Source: an uncultured Marivita sp. | GTDB taxonomy: Bacteria; Pseudomonadota; Alphaproteobacteria; Rhodobacterales; Rhodobacteraceae | NCBI RefSeq assembly: GCF_947488135.1 | Contig: NZ_CANKYW010000003.1 | Coordinates: forward strand, 62,001 to 126,000 | Length of the DNA stretch: 64,000 nt | Direction of reading: 5' to 3' | Part shown: piece by piece, positions 26,957 to 36,901 of the stretch | Position numbering within the stretch: position 1 is the stretch's first letter | Layout of the letters: each line of letters opens with the position of its first letter | Translations under genes and position numbers: made by a program | The notes under the pieces: model-generated | The model's input: the letters and a program-made list of their open reading frames with translations, nothing else | Told to the model about the DNA's origin: nothing | Database searches by the model: none

Positions 26957-28315
26957 TTATCCTTGCGGGCTCGCATAGGTGCGCTCCAACCAGTCTTCGA
27001 GCCAGTGGATGTTGTATGTCCCGCTGCGCACATCGGGGTCCTGCAACAAGTCCCGAAAGAGGGGCACCGTGCTGTCGACGCCATCCACGATCAACTCGCC
27101 AAGCGCGCGCGACATGCGGGCCAAAGCCTCGTCCCGGTCCCGGCCATGGACGATCAGCTTGCCAATCAGGCTATCGTAATAGGGCGGGATGCGATATCCA
27201 TCGTAGAGCGCGCTGTCCATGCGCACACCCAGACCGCCGGGCACGTGGTACTGCGTGATCCGGCCGGGAGAGGGCGAGAAATTCGGCAGTTTTTCCGCAT
27301 TGATGCGTGCTTCGATGGCATGGCCATTGATGACCAGATCATCCTGCTCGAATGACAGTGGCAGACCAGAGGCAACGCGGATCTGTTCGCGGACCAGATC
27401 GACCCCGAAAATCGCCTCGGTCACAGGATGTTCGACCTGAAGGCGCGTGTTCATCTCGATGAAGTAAAACTCGCCATTCTCGTACAGAAACTCGATCGTT
27501 CCGGCACCGGCATAATTGATCTTCGACACCGCGTCGGCGCAGATCTTACCGATCCGGGCACGCTCCTCCGCGGTGATGCAGGGGCCGGGGGCCTCTTCCA
27601 GAACCTTCTGGTGGCGGCGCTGCAACGAACAGTCCCGCTCGCCCAGATGGACGGCCTTGCCTTTGCCATCGCCGAACACCTGCACCTCGATATGGCGCGG
27701 GGTGGTCAGGTATTTCTCGATATAGACTTCGTCATTGCCGAACGCGGCCTTGGCCTCCGATCGGGCGGTCTGGAAGGCGCGCTCCATGTCGGCGGCCGTC
27801 TGCGCCACCTTCATGCCGCGCCCGCCACCGCCGGCGGTTGCCTTGACGATGACCGGATATCCGATCTCTTCGCCCACGGCCTTGGCCTCGGCCAGATCGG
27901 CCACGCCGCCGTCCGATCCGGGAACGCAGGGCACGCCCAACGCCTTGATCGTGTCCTTGGCGGTGATCTTGTCGCCCATCACTCGGATATGTTCCGCGGT
28001 CGGCCCGATGAAGGTTAGCCCATGGTCTTCGACGATCTGCACGAAGCGCGCGTTCTCGGACAAGAAGCCGTAGCCCGGGTGGATCGCCTGCGCGCCCGAG
28101 ATTTCGCAAGCCGAGATGATGGCCGGAATTGACAGGTAGCTTTCGGTCGAAGAGGGCGGCCCGATACAGATCGCCTCATCGGCCATGCGTACATGCATCG
28201 CGTCTGAATCCGCCGTCGAATGCACCGCGACGCTCGCGACACCCATCTCGCGGCAAGCGCGGATCACGCGAAGGGCGATTTCGCCACGGTTGGCAATCAG
28301 GATTTTGTCAAACAT
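26957..28315 (-). CDS. accC: Acetyl-CoA carboxylase, biotin carboxylase subunit
   Basis: A 452-residue ATP-grasp enzyme: [20 protein letters not shown], the glycine-rich [12 protein letters not shown], the catalytic [14 protein letters not shown] and the C-terminal biotin carboxylase domain. It carboxylates the biotin on AccB in fatty acid synthesis. It is 13 bases downstream of accB in an accBC operon. Confidence 0.97.
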   Translation of the reverse strand: MFDKILIANRGEIALRVIRACREMGVASVAVHSTADSDAMHVRMADEAICIGPPSSTESYLSIPAIISACEISGAQAIHPGYGFLSENARFVQIVEDHGLTFIGPTAEHIRVMGDKITAKDTIKALGVPCVPGSDGGVADLAEAKAVGEEIGYPVIVKATAGGGGRGMKVAQTAADMERAFQTARSEAKAAFGNDEVYIEKYLTTPRHIEVQVFGDGKGKAVHLGERDCSLQRRHQKVLEEAPGPCITAEERARIGKICADAVSKINYAGAGTIEFLYENGEFYFIEMNTRLQVEHPVTEAIFGVDLVREQIRVASGLPLSFEQDDLVINGHAIEARINAEKLPNFSPSPGRITQYHVPGGLGVRMDSALYDGYRIPPYYDSLIGKLIVHGRDRDEALARMSRALGELIVDGVDSTVPLFRDLLQDPDVRSGTYNIHWLEDWLERTYASPQG

Positions 28316-28328
28316 GCCAGCGCCCCGT

Positions 28329-28814
28329 TTATTCGAGTATCACAAGCGGCGCGCCGTATTCGACGGGGGCTCCGTCTTCGACCAGAATGCGTTTCACCGT
28401 GCCGCTGCGCGGGGCCGGGATATGGTTCATCGTCTTCATGGCTTCGACGATCAAAAGCGTGTCGCCTTCGTTGATCTGCTGGCCAACCGAAATGAAGGCG
28501 GGCGCGCCCGGTTCGGCCTGCATGTAGACCGTGCCCACCATCGGTGAGGTGACCGCACCGGGATGCGCGGCGGGATCCTCGGGTGGCGCGGCAGCGGGCG
28601 CGGCCGGTGCCGCAGCCGGTGCGGGGGCCGCCGGCGCAGCCGGTGCGGCATGTGCCACGGGCGCTGCTTGGGTGACGCGGCTGACCCGAACATTCAGGCT
28701 ATCGTCTTCGCCATATTCGCGCTTGACCTGCAATTCGGTCAGATCGTTTTCCCGCAACAGCTTCGCCAGTGCTTCGATAAAATCGACATCGGCGTCATGG
28801 TTGGTCTTGGTCAT
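28329..28814 (-). CDS. accB: Acetyl-CoA carboxylase biotin carboxyl carrier protein
   Basis: A 161-residue BCCP with an Ala/Pro-rich linker (about 50-85) and a biotinyl domain carrying the biotinylated Lys127 in EAMKTMN (the usual EAMKMMN has Met where Thr stands here). It is the first gene of accBC. The 183 bases upstream hold its probable promoter but no gene. An aroQ gene, often upstream of accB, is absent. Confidence 0.96.
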   Translation of the reverse strand: MTKTNHDADVDFIEALAKLLRENDLTELQVKREYGEDDSLNVRVSRVTQAAPVAHAAPAAPAAPAPAAAPAAPAAAPPEDPAAHPGAVTSPMVGTVYMQAEPGAPAFISVGQQINEGDTLLIVEAMKTMNHIPAPRSGTVKRILVEDGAPVEYGAPLVILE

Positions 28815-28997
28815 GCTGTTCCTCGCCCGCTTCTTGGTCTTGGCTCTCGGCGGCGTGCCTCCGGGTTTCGGAGATGTCCGCTAGCGTTCCCTACGGGCAC
28901 CCCCGTATTCCAAGTCTTTCCTTGCACCGATTACACCTTGGGAGCAAGGGGGGCGACCCATCAAACTGCGGCCTCCTGTCCGCTTCAGCCTGTCCAG

Positions 28998-29255
28998 TCA
29001 GCGGTGTCCCTCTGCGTCGTCCCGGGACGCGTCGTCCAGCGCCTGCGCCTGTTCGTTGATCAATTCCTTGATCTGCATCTGAACCGCCGAAGGCGGCGCG
29101 GCAGGGGTTACGGCTTTGTCGTTGGTTTCTCCACCGGGAAGCGCGGGTGAGAGCGACATCGCGGGAAGGACGACCGTCTTCGTCAGGGATGGCGCATCGG
29201 CGCGGGACAGTATTCTGGGCGTAGCGTTGGGTGCGACTGGAACTATCATTGCCAT
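28998..29255 (-). CDS. Small hypothetical protein (85 aa)
   Basis: An 85-residue frame, MAMIVPVAPNATPRILSRA..., with no match I recognise. The first half is Pro/Ala/Thr-rich and low in structure; the last third (SAVQMQIKELINEQAQAL) is helical and acidic at the end. I accept it because AGGAG lies six bases before the ATG. The Shine-Dalgarno is inside a hairpin (29261-29277). It lies between acsA and accB on the same strand. Confidence 0.65.
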   Translation of the reverse strand: MAMIVPVAPNATPRILSRADAPSLTKTVVLPAMSLSPALPGGETNDKAVTPAAPPSAVQMQIKELINEQAQALDDASRDDAEGHR

Positions 29256-29260
29256 CTCAA

Positions 29261-29277
29261 GCTCCTAAAAAAGGAGC
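29261..29277 (-). promoter_or_regulatory. Hairpin covering the ribosome binding site of the 85-aa gene
   Basis: On the minus strand GCTCCT-TTTTT-AGGAGC is a perfect 6-bp stem with a 5-base loop. Its 3' arm AGGAGC is the Shine-Dalgarno of the gene starting at 29255, so folding would hide the ribosome site. Confidence 0.5.
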
Positions 29278-29355
29278 CCCCACGACATGAATACTACACT
29301 CGGAAAGCTCGCAATGCAGCGAATTAGTTCAAACAAGGTGAATCAAATCGGAACG

Positions 29356-29378
29356 AAAAAGGCGACCCGAGGGCCGCC
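29356..29378 (-). terminator. Rho-independent terminator after acsA
   Basis: On the minus strand GGCGGCCC pairs with GGGTCGCC (one wobble, short loop), followed by TTTTT. It ends 24-46 bases after the acsA stop and separates acsA from the 85-aa gene. Confidence 0.75.
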
Positions 29379-29401
29379 GTTTCTTTGGAGTTTGCGAATA
29401 G

Positions 29402-31351
29402 TCACCCCTTGTTCATCCGGTTTTCGATGAGGTCATCGACGACGGAGGGGTCAGCGAGTGTGGATGTGTCGCCCAATGCGCCGTAGTCGTTTTCGGCGAT
29501 CTTGCGCAGGATGCGGCGCATGATCTTGCCGGAGCGGGTTTTCGGCAATCCGGGGGCCCATTGGATGAGGTCCGGCGACGCGATGGGGCCGATCTCGGTG
29601 CGGACCCAGGTGCGCAGCTCCTTGGTGAGCTCATCGCTGGGCTCGACCCCGTTCATCAGGGTGACGTAGCAATAGATGCCCTGGCCCTTGATGGCGTGCG
29701 GGTAGCCCACCACGGCTGCCTCGGCGACCTTGGCGTGCGCCACCAGCGCCGATTCCACCTCGGCCGTGCCCATGCGATGACCCGATACGTTGATCACGTC
29801 ATCGACCCGACCGGTGATCCAGTAATCCCCATCGGCGTCGCGCTTACAGCCGTCGCCCGAGAAGTAATAGCCCTTGTAGTCCGAGAAATAGGTCTTCTCG
29901 AACCGCGCGTGATCGCCCCAGACGGTGCGCATCTGCCCCGGCCAGCTGTCCTTGAGCGCCAGCACGCCCTCGGTGGGGGAGCTGTGGATCTCCTCCCCCG
30001 ATTGCGGGTCGAGCACCACGGGCTGCACCCCGAAGAACGGCTTCATCGCCGCCCCCGGTTTGGTGGCATGCGCGCCCGGCAGCGGGGTCAACAAGTGCCC
30101 GCCGGTTTCCGTCTGCCACCATGTATCGACGATCGGGCAGCGGCCCCCGCCCACCACGTCGTTGTACCAGTTCCACGCCTCGGGGTTGATCGGTTCGCCC
30201 ACCGTGCCGAGGATTCGCAGGGAGCTTAGATCGCATTTCGTTACGAACTCGTTACCCTGGCCCATCAAGGCGCGGATCGCGGTCGGGGCCGTGTAGAATT
30301 GGTTGACTTTGTGTTTCTCGCAGACCTGCCAGAAGCGCGACGCGTCGGGATAGGTCGGCACACCTTCGAACATCACGGTGGTCGCGCCATTGGCCAGCGG
30401 TCCGTAGACGATATAGCTGTGGCCGGTGACCCAGCCGACATCGGCGGTGCACCAGTAAACGTCGCCTTCATGATAATCGAAGGTAATTTCGTGGGTCAGG
30501 GCGGCGTAAACCAAATATCCACCACTTGAGTGCACAACCCCCTTGGGCTGACCGGTCGAGCCTGATGTGTAGAGAATGAAAAGGGGGTCTTCGGCATTCA
30601 TTTCGGCAGGGGCGGAATAGTCATCCGCTTCCAGCGCCATTTCGTTATAGTCGTAATCGCGGTCAGCGATCCAGGTGGTCTGGCCGCCGGTGCGCTTGAC
30701 GACGAGGCATTTGACCGTGTCCTTGCAGTGCAGCAGCGCCGCATCGGCATTGGACTTGAGCGGGGTCTTGCGGCCGCCGCGCGGGGCCTCGTCGGCGGTG
30801 ATGACGACCTTGGCGTCGGACCCGTTGATGCGGGCGGACAGCGCGTCGGGCGAGAAGCCGGCAAAGACGATGGAATGGATTGCCCCGATGCGGGCGCAGG
30901 CCAGCATGGCATAGGCGGCTTCGGGGATCATCGGCAGGTAGATCACCACGCGGTCGCCTTTCCGCACGCCCAGCGTTTCCAGGATGTTGGCCATCTTGCA
31001 GACGCTGCGGTGCAGGTCGCGGTAGGTGATGTGTTTGGCCGCCTCGTTGGGGTCGTCCGGCTCGAAGATGATTGCGGTCTGGTCGCCGCGCGTCTCAAGA
31101 TGCCGGTCGACACAGTTGGCCGCCACGTTGAGCGTGCCATCGGCAAACCAGTTGATCTTGACCTGGCCCAGCGTGAAATCGACATCCTTCACCTGCGTCG
31201 GTGCCTTCATCCAGTCCAGACGCTCCGCAGCCTCCGCCCAGAACCCCTCCGGATCGGACACCGACCGCGCATACATCTCCTCGTAACGCGACGCATCGAC
31301 ATGGGCGTTGCGGATCATGTCTTCGGACGGGGGATAGGTTTTGTCAGTCAT
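29402..31351 (-). CDS. acsA: Acetyl-CoA synthetase
   Basis: A 649-residue acetate-CoA ligase. The adenylation P-loop is [11 protein letters not shown], the CoA-ligase core has [10 protein letters not shown], the hinge has [20 protein letters not shown], and the C-terminal [11 protein letters not shown] carries the regulatory acetylated Lys. It turns acetate and ATP into acetyl-CoA. Start at 31351 is set by GAGGAGG; an upstream 25-codon extension is the terminator region. It is the last gene on the strand of the ABC transporter cluster, separated from it by a terminator. Confidence 0.97.
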   Translation of the reverse strand: MTDKTYPPSEDMIRNAHVDASRYEEMYARSVSDPEGFWAEAAERLDWMKAPTQVKDVDFTLGQVKINWFADGTLNVAANCVDRHLETRGDQTAIIFEPDDPNEAAKHITYRDLHRSVCKMANILETLGVRKGDRVVIYLPMIPEAAYAMLACARIGAIHSIVFAGFSPDALSARINGSDAKVVITADEAPRGGRKTPLKSNADAALLHCKDTVKCLVVKRTGGQTTWIADRDYDYNEMALEADDYSAPAEMNAEDPLFILYTSGSTGQPKGVVHSSGGYLVYAALTHEITFDYHEGDVYWCTADVGWVTGHSYIVYGPLANGATTVMFEGVPTYPDASRFWQVCEKHKVNQFYTAPTAIRALMGQGNEFVTKCDLSSLRILGTVGEPINPEAWNWYNDVVGGGRCPIVDTWWQTETGGHLLTPLPGAHATKPGAAMKPFFGVQPVVLDPQSGEEIHSSPTEGVLALKDSWPGQMRTVWGDHARFEKTYFSDYKGYYFSGDGCKRDADGDYWITGRVDDVINVSGHRMGTAEVESALVAHAKVAEAAVVGYPHAIKGQGIYCYVTLMNGVEPSDELTKELRTWVRTEIGPIASPDLIQWAPGLPKTRSGKIMRRILRKIAENDYGALGDTSTLADPSVVDDLIENRMNKG

Positions 31352-31372
31352 GGGGTGTCCTCCTCTTTGATC

Positions 31373-31409
31373 AAAGAAAACCGCCCCTGCCGGGAAATGG
31401 CAAGGGCGG
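31373..31409 (-). terminator. Terminator/attenuator between the ABC transporter genes and acsA
   Basis: On the minus strand CCGCCCTTGCC and GGCAGGGGCGG form an 11-bp stem with one wobble, loop ATTTCCC, followed by TTTTCTTT. It would end or reduce transcription from the transporter genes into acsA. Confidence 0.75.
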
Positions 31410-31438
31410 CTAAGGTAGCAACACACAAAAACGCCGAT

Positions 31439-32194
31439 TTAGATCGCGAGGTATTCCGCGCGCAGGGAGTCGTTCTCCAGCACCTCTTCGGCGGTGCCGT
31501 CGAACACGATGGAGCCGGTATCGAGGATGATCGCCCGATCCGCGAGTTGCAGCGCACGGATCGCGTTCTGCTCCACGAGGATCGTCGTCATACCCTGTTC
31601 CTTGATGTGGCGCAGGGTCTTTTCGATCTCGTCCACGATCACCGGGGCCAACCCTTCGTAAGGCTCGTCCAGCAAGAGCACCTTGATGTCGCGGGCCAAC
31701 GCGCGGGCAATCGACAGCATCTGCTGTTCGCCGCCTGACAGGGTCACGCCTTCCTGCTTGCGGCGTTCGCCCAAGCGGGGGAAGAGATCATAGAGCCGTT
31801 CGATCGACCAGCCGACGGGCGGCGCGATCTGGGCCAGTTGCAGGTTTTCCTCGACAGTCAGGCCGGGGATGATGCAGCGATCTTCGGGCACAAGGCCAAG
31901 TCCGACGCCCGCCGCCTCGTAGGATTTCATGTTGTGCAGCGGCTGGTGGTCCAGCCAGATCTCGCCGTGGTTCACCTGGGGGCTGTCCATGCGCGCGATC
32001 GATCGCAGCGTCGTCGTCTTGCCCGCCCCGTTACGGCCCAGAAGCGCTAGGATCTCACCTTCGTGGACGTTGAAGGAAATGCCCTGCACGATGTAGCTTT
32101 CGCCGTAATAGCTGTGCATGTCCCACACCGACAGGAAGGCGGGGGCGGTCTGCGCCATGTTGGCGTTTTTCGAAAAATCGGGTCTGACGTTCAT
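31439..32194 (-). CDS. Branched-chain-type ABC transporter ATP-binding protein (LivF-like)
   Basis: A 251-residue ABC ATPase with Walker A GRNGAGKTT, signature LSGGEQQMLSIARAL and Walker B VLLLDEPYEGLAP, close to LivF/UrtE. It is the last gene of the five-gene uptake transporter. Substrate is unknown; the neighbours acsA and ScfR suggest a short-chain carboxylate or related compound rather than an amino acid. Confidence 0.88.
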   Translation of the reverse strand: MNVRPDFSKNANMAQTAPAFLSVWDMHSYYGESYIVQGISFNVHEGEILALLGRNGAGKTTTLRSIARMDSPQVNHGEIWLDHQPLHNMKSYEAAGVGLGLVPEDRCIIPGLTVEENLQLAQIAPPVGWSIERLYDLFPRLGERRKQEGVTLSGGEQQMLSIARALARDIKVLLLDEPYEGLAPVIVDEIEKTLRHIKEQGMTTILVEQNAIRALQLADRAIILDTGSIVFDGTAEEVLENDSLRAEYLAI

Positions 32195-32221
32195 TGTCTT
32201 GTCCTTTCGATCCCGCGGGCG

Positions 32222-32977
32222 TTACGCCGCTTCGCCCAGATAGGCTTCCTTGACCTTCGGATGGCCCTTGATGTTCTCGGGTGTGTCCTCGACCAATGGG
32301 GTGCCTTGAGCCAGCACGGTGATCCGATCCGCGAGCGAGAACACCACGTGCATGTCATGCTCGATGATCGCGATGGTGATGTCGCGTTTTTCCTTGATTT
32401 CTTTCAGCAGGTCGATGGTGTTGTTGGTGTCCGCTCGCGCCATGCCTGCCGTTGGCTCGTCAAGCAGCAAGAGCTTCGGGTTCTGCACGAGGCACATCGC
32501 CATTTCCAGCCGCCGCTTGTCCCCGCGCGACATGGAGGCGGAATGCATGTTGCGCTTGTCGAGCATGTTGACCTCTTCCAACATTTGCTCGGCCTGGTCG
32601 CGCAGTTCGCCTTCGCTGAAGACCGACCTGATGCCGTGCAGGGCGAAGGATCCGTCGCGCCGTGCGAAACAGGGGATGAGCATGTTTTCCATCACCGTGA
32701 GGTCGCCGAAGATCTCCGGTGTCTGGAACACGCGGGAAATGCCCATCTGGTTGATTTCGAATGGGGTCCGCCCCAGCACCGACTGGCCGTCGAACATCAC
32801 CGACCCGGTGTCAGGGATCAGCTTGCCGACAAGACAGTTGAGCAGCGTGGATTTGCCGGCACCATTGGGACCGATGATCGCGTGGCAGGTGTTTTCCGCC
32901 ACGCTGAGGTTCACATCGCCCAGGGCCTGAAGGCCGCCGAACCGCTTGTTGACGTCTTTGACTTCGAGAATTCCCAT
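32222..32977 (-). CDS. Branched-chain-type ABC transporter ATP-binding protein (LivG-like)
   Basis: A 251-residue ABC ATPase with Walker A GPNGAGKST and Walker B LLLLDEPTAGMA. The signature motif reads MSRGDKRRLEMAMC instead of the usual LSxGQ, a divergent form for an active ATPase site. It forms a heterodimer with the LivF-like protein. The gap to the next gene is 27 bases. Confidence 0.88.
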   Translation of the reverse strand: MGILEVKDVNKRFGGLQALGDVNLSVAENTCHAIIGPNGAGKSTLLNCLVGKLIPDTGSVMFDGQSVLGRTPFEINQMGISRVFQTPEIFGDLTVMENMLIPCFARRDGSFALHGIRSVFSEGELRDQAEQMLEEVNMLDKRNMHSASMSRGDKRRLEMAMCLVQNPKLLLLDEPTAGMARADTNNTIDLLKEIKEKRDITIAIIEHDMHVVFSLADRITVLAQGTPLVEDTPENIKGHPKVKEAYLGEAA

Positions 32978-32989
32978 CTGTCCGTCTCC

Positions 32990-34186
32990 TTATTCGGCGG
33001 GTTCGGTGGTGGCGGTTTTGGTGTCCTCGGCTTTCTTGCGTCCGAAGAGACCGGCGAGCTTCTGACCGCCCTGAACCAGTCCACCGGGCAGGAAGATCAC
33101 GACCAGCATGAACACGATGCCAAGCGTCAGGTGCCAGCCCTTGCCGATGAACGGGTAGATCATGGTCACGACCAGATCCTCAAGCCCATCGGGCAGGAAG
33201 GCGAACCAGCTGTGCAGGATGTCGGCGTTGATCTTGGAGATGATGTTTTCCATGTATTTGATCATGCCCGCGCCCAGAACCGGCCCGATCAGGGTGCCGA
33301 CGCCGCCGAGAATGGTCATCAGAACAACCTCGCCGGAGGCGGTCCAGAACATGCGCTCCGCACCTGCTAGCGGGTCCATCGACGCCATCAGGCCGCCCGC
33401 CAGCCCGGCATACATGCCCGAGATCACGAAGGCCGCCAGCGTGTAGGGGCGCGGGTTGAGGCCGGTGTAGTTGAGCCGCTGCTGGTTCGACTTCACGGCC
33501 CGAAGCATCATGCCGAAGGGCGACCGGAAGATGCGGATCGACACGTAGAACGAGATCAGCATGATGATCGCTGCGAAGTAGTAGCCCACGTTGAAGGTGA
33601 AGATCCAGTTGCCCAGCACCAGATCCGTGCTGTCGCGCATTTCCATTCCGAAGAAACCCGGTACGGGAATGTTGTTGGTCTGGTTGGCACCATCGAGGAT
33701 CCTCGGGTCGTCCAGCGCGAGCTGCAACCCCGTTTCACCGCCCGTGATTGGTGTGAGCACCGAATAGGCCAGGGCAAAGGACATCTGGGCAAAGGCCAGC
33801 GTCAGGATCGAGAAGTAGATGCCCGAGCGCCGCAGGCTCACATATCCGATGATCAGCGCGAACACGCCCGCCGTGATGACGGCCAGGATGATCGCCGGGA
33901 TCACGTTCATGCTGAGCAGTTTGAACATCCAGACCGCCGCATAAGAGCCCACACCGAGGAAGGCGGCGTGACCGAAGCTCAGGTATCCGGTCAGACCGAA
34001 CAGGATGTTGAAACCGATGGCGAAGATGCCGAAGATCACGAAGCGCTGCATCAGGTCCGGGTAGCCCGCGTTGAACTGCGCCATCGCCGACCCTTCCGGG
34101 AACGGGTTGAGCAGGAAGGGCGCAAAGGCCACAAGAACCGCGACGATCAGCAGGAGGGATGCGTCTTTTTTGTCCAGTCCGAACAT
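32990..34186 (-). CDS. Branched-chain-type ABC transporter permease (LivM-like)
   Basis: A 398-residue polytopic permease with about ten hydrophobic segments. Family features include [20 protein letters not shown] and the loop [19 protein letters not shown] with a C-terminal transmembrane run. It pairs with the LivH-like permease. The C-terminus has a short cytoplasmic tail ([17 protein letters not shown]). Confidence 0.9.
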   Translation of the reverse strand: MFGLDKKDASLLLIVAVLVAFAPFLLNPFPEGSAMAQFNAGYPDLMQRFVIFGIFAIGFNILFGLTGYLSFGHAAFLGVGSYAAVWMFKLLSMNVIPAIILAVITAGVFALIIGYVSLRRSGIYFSILTLAFAQMSFALAYSVLTPITGGETGLQLALDDPRILDGANQTNNIPVPGFFGMEMRDSTDLVLGNWIFTFNVGYYFAAIIMLISFYVSIRIFRSPFGMMLRAVKSNQQRLNYTGLNPRPYTLAAFVISGMYAGLAGGLMASMDPLAGAERMFWTASGEVVLMTILGGVGTLIGPVLGAGMIKYMENIISKINADILHSWFAFLPDGLEDLVVTMIYPFIGKGWHLTLGIVFMLVVIFLPGGLVQGGQKLAGLFGRKKAEDTKTATTEPAE

Positions 34187-34189
34187 GGA

Positions 34190-35221
34190 TCAGTCCTCCA
34201 TCACGCCCTTGCGACCCATGAGGCCACGCGGACGCGTCAGTAGAATTATGATGGCGACGAGGTAGATGATCACCTGGTTGATGCCGGGTATGATGGCGAT
34301 GACTTCGCGCATCGAGGCAAAGCTTTCCAGAATGCCCAGCAGGAACCCGGCCAGCACCGCACCGGGCAGGGACCCCATGCCGCCGACGACCACCACGACG
34401 AAGCTCAGGACAAGAAAGTCCATGCCCATGTGGTAGTTGGGCGAATTGATCGGGGTGTACATCACCCCGGCCAGACCCGCGACGGCGGCGGCCAGACCGA
34501 ACATGATGGTGAACCGCTTGTCGATGTTGATGCCCAGAAGGCCGACCGTTTCCCGGTCAGCCATGCCGGCGCGCACCACCATCCCGAAGGTGGTGAATTG
34601 CAGGAACGCAAAGACCGCCCCGATGATGACTGCCGCGAAGGCGAAATAGACCAGACGCCAGTACGGGTAGATGATCGTCCCCGGATCGAACCCGACCAGC
34701 GCACCGAAATCGAACGAGCCCACAAAGGCCGACGGGGCCGGGGTCGGGATCGGGTTGGCGCCGTAGAAATACTTGATGATCTCTTGCAACACGATGGCCA
34801 GACCGAAGGTGACGAGGATCTGGTCGGCGTGCGGGCGCTTGTAGAAATGCTTGATCAGACCGCGCTCCATGATGACGCCGATCAGGATCATCACCGGGAT
34901 CGCGAACAGGATCGACAGAGGCACGGCCCAGTCGATGATCCCGGCACCCAGGCTTTCGCCGAAGATTTCATATGCATAGGGCACATCGCGCATCATCGGG
35001 TTGCCAAGAAAATCGGTCTCCCCCGGAACCTCGACCTTGTGGCTGAGGCTCAGCACGCGGGACAGCGTGACAGCGCAGAACGCCCCGATCATGAACAGCG
35101 CGCCATGCGCGAAGTTCACGACCCCAAGCGTGCCGAAGATGAGTGTGAGCCCGAGCGCGATCAGCGCATAGGCCGAGCCTTTGTCGAGCCCATTGAGAAT
35201 TTGCAGAATAATGGCGTCCAT
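34190..35221 (-). CDS. Branched-chain-type ABC transporter permease (LivH-like)
   Basis: A 343-residue permease starting MDAIILQILNGLDKGSAY, with the LivH hallmark LIFGTLGVVNFAHGALFMIGA, a periplasmic insertion of about 45 residues, and RAGMADRETVGLLGINIDKR. Start at 35221 is preferred because GGTGGGG precedes it; an alternative GTG is five codons earlier. It is 3 bases from the LivM-like gene. Confidence 0.9.
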   Translation of the reverse strand: MDAIILQILNGLDKGSAYALIALGLTLIFGTLGVVNFAHGALFMIGAFCAVTLSRVLSLSHKVEVPGETDFLGNPMMRDVPYAYEIFGESLGAGIIDWAVPLSILFAIPVMILIGVIMERGLIKHFYKRPHADQILVTFGLAIVLQEIIKYFYGANPIPTPAPSAFVGSFDFGALVGFDPGTIIYPYWRLVYFAFAAVIIGAVFAFLQFTTFGMVVRAGMADRETVGLLGINIDKRFTIMFGLAAAVAGLAGVMYTPINSPNYHMGMDFLVLSFVVVVVGGMGSLPGAVLAGFLLGILESFASMREVIAIIPGINQVIIYLVAIIILLTRPRGLMGRKGVMED

Positions 35222-35320
35222 TGCCCCACCCTTCACGGTCCTGAGTGTGGAAGTGCAACAGCCCGGGATGCGGGCTGGAGAAAGGCGGGGGCGGGCGCGT
35301 AGCCCACCCCCGTTACGGCG

Positions 35321-36682
35321 TTATGCGCCGTTGTTGCAGGAGCCCAATGCGCCGCCCGCGAATTGCGGGTGATCGGGCGCATATGTGACCTGTTCGACCG
35401 GCGTGACTTCGACGATCTCCACGAGGTCGAATTCGTTCTCCGGGTTTTCCTTGCCACGCACCACGACCACGTCCTTGAAGCACTGGTGATCTTCGGCACG
35501 GTACAGCGTGGGTCCGCTGCCCAGACCGTCGAATTCGAATCCTTCGAGCGCTTCGACCACGGCACAGGGCTGGAACGAACCGGCCCGTTCCACGGCATCG
35601 GCATAAAGCAGGGTCTGCACGTAGCAGGTATGCGCGGCCTGGCTGGGCGGGAAGCCGTACTTTTCGCCAAAGGATTTCACGAAGGCATTGGTGCCGGTGT
35701 ATTTCGCGCCAAGCTGGTTTTCCAGTTTCCAGTCCCAGTTCTGCGAACCGAGGATCCCGGCGATGTTCGATCCCGCACCGCGGGCCATCAACTCGGAATA
35801 CAGCGGAACGACGATCTCGAACTGCTTGCCGTTGACCTGACGCTCGCGCAGGCCGAACTGCACCGCGTTGGTGAGCGAGTTGACCATGTTTCCGCCGTAG
35901 TGGTTCAGCACCAGAACGTCAGCATCCGATTGAAGTACCGGCGTGATGTAGGACGAGAAATCGGTCTGCGTCAGCGGTGTCAGAACCGTGCCGACGGTTT
36001 CCCAACCCAGGGCTTCGGTCGAAGACCGGACCGCCTCTTCGGTGGTGTAGCCCCAGTTGTAGTCGGCGGTCAGGTGATATGCCTTGCGGTCCGCCCCGTA
36101 TTGCGCGGCAAGGATGGGTGCCAGCGCCGCACCGGACATATACGAGTTGAAGAAGTGACGGAAACCGTTGGCCCGCTTGTCCTTGCCGGTGGTGTCGTTG
36201 GCGTGGGTCAGACCGGCCATGAAGATGATGCCGGCTTCCTGGCAGAGCGCCTGAACTGCAACGGCCACACCCGAGGACGAGCCGCCGGTGATCATGATGG
36301 CACCGTCTTTTTCGATCATCGACTTGGCCGATGCGCGGGCCGCGTCGGATTTCGTCTGCGTGTCACCGGTGACGAATTCGACCTTTTTACCCAGGATGCC
36401 GTTGCCCTGAAGCGCCTTCGACGAGAAGGTCTGAAGCATACCGCCGTCGCCTTCGCCGTTCAGGTGCTCGACCGCGAGTTCATAGGCGCGCAGTTCGTCG
36501 GCACCTTCGTCGGCGTAGGGGCCGGATTGCGGGACGTTGAAGCCCAGCGTGACGGTCGATCCCGTGGGTGCGTTGGTAAAGCCGCTTTCCTGTGCCGACA
36601 GATATGTGGGCAGAGCAAGACCCGCGCCTGCCACAGCACCTGTCTTGAGCACGCCGCGACGTGTCAGGTTGCCTTTGGACAT
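35321..36682 (-). CDS. ABC transporter substrate-binding protein (LivK/amide-urea-like, Tat-exported)
   Basis: A 453-residue periplasmic binding protein with a twin-arginine signal (LTRRGVLKTGAVAG) and the type I fold: TVTLGFNVPQSGPYADEGADE and MITGGSSSGVAVAVQALCQEA. It is longer than LivK (about 370) and closer to the short-chain amide/urea group. It is the first gene of the transporter operon; GGGAGG sets the start. The 219 bases to the divergent ScfR hold the promoters. Confidence 0.85.
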   Translation of the reverse strand: MSKGNLTRRGVLKTGAVAGAGLALPTYLSAQESGFTNAPTGSTVTLGFNVPQSGPYADEGADELRAYELAVEHLNGEGDGGMLQTFSSKALQGNGILGKKVEFVTGDTQTKSDAARASAKSMIEKDGAIMITGGSSSGVAVAVQALCQEAGIIFMAGLTHANDTTGKDKRANGFRHFFNSYMSGAALAPILAAQYGADRKAYHLTADYNWGYTTEEAVRSSTEALGWETVGTVLTPLTQTDFSSYITPVLQSDADVLVLNHYGGNMVNSLTNAVQFGLRERQVNGKQFEIVVPLYSELMARGAGSNIAGILGSQNWDWKLENQLGAKYTGTNAFVKSFGEKYGFPPSQAAHTCYVQTLLYADAVERAGSFQPCAVVEALEGFEFDGLGSGPTLYRAEDHQCFKDVVVVRGKENPENEFDLVEIVEVTPVEQVTYAPDHPQFAGGALGSCNNGA

Positions 36683-36747
36683 ATAATCCTCCCAATGTCT
36701 TTGAGCGTCCGGCGGCGTTCCTCCATCCGCCAAGACCGCACTTATGT

Positions 36748-36797
36748 GCAAAGCGATTATCCGCCATGCATGGAAAACATAGCAATAAGCGCTTTGC
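36748..36797. promoter_or_regulatory. Inverted repeats in the transporter/ScfR divergent promoter
   Basis: GCAAAGCG (36748-36755) and CGCTTTGC (36790-36797) are inverted repeats 34 bases apart. The TTTGC half resembles the RamB box (TTTGCAAA-like) of Corynebacterium. Two direct TGCAGAAA copies also occur at 36835-36842 and 36867-36874, 32 bases apart, nearer the ScfR start. These are candidate ScfR sites. Confidence 0.4.
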
Positions 36798-36901
36798 TCC
36801 AAACGATTTTTCTGTCAAAAAATGAACAATGCAGTGCAGAAATCTGTAAATTTCTTTTTTCCGCATTGCAGAAACCAATTGATTCATCACGGGAATTTGA
36901 C

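Noticed and set aside
35363-36901. Extended N-terminus of the ScfR protein
   Set aside because: The long upstream frame is antisense to the transporter binding-protein gene; the helix-turn-helix sits at the expected place from the 36902 start.
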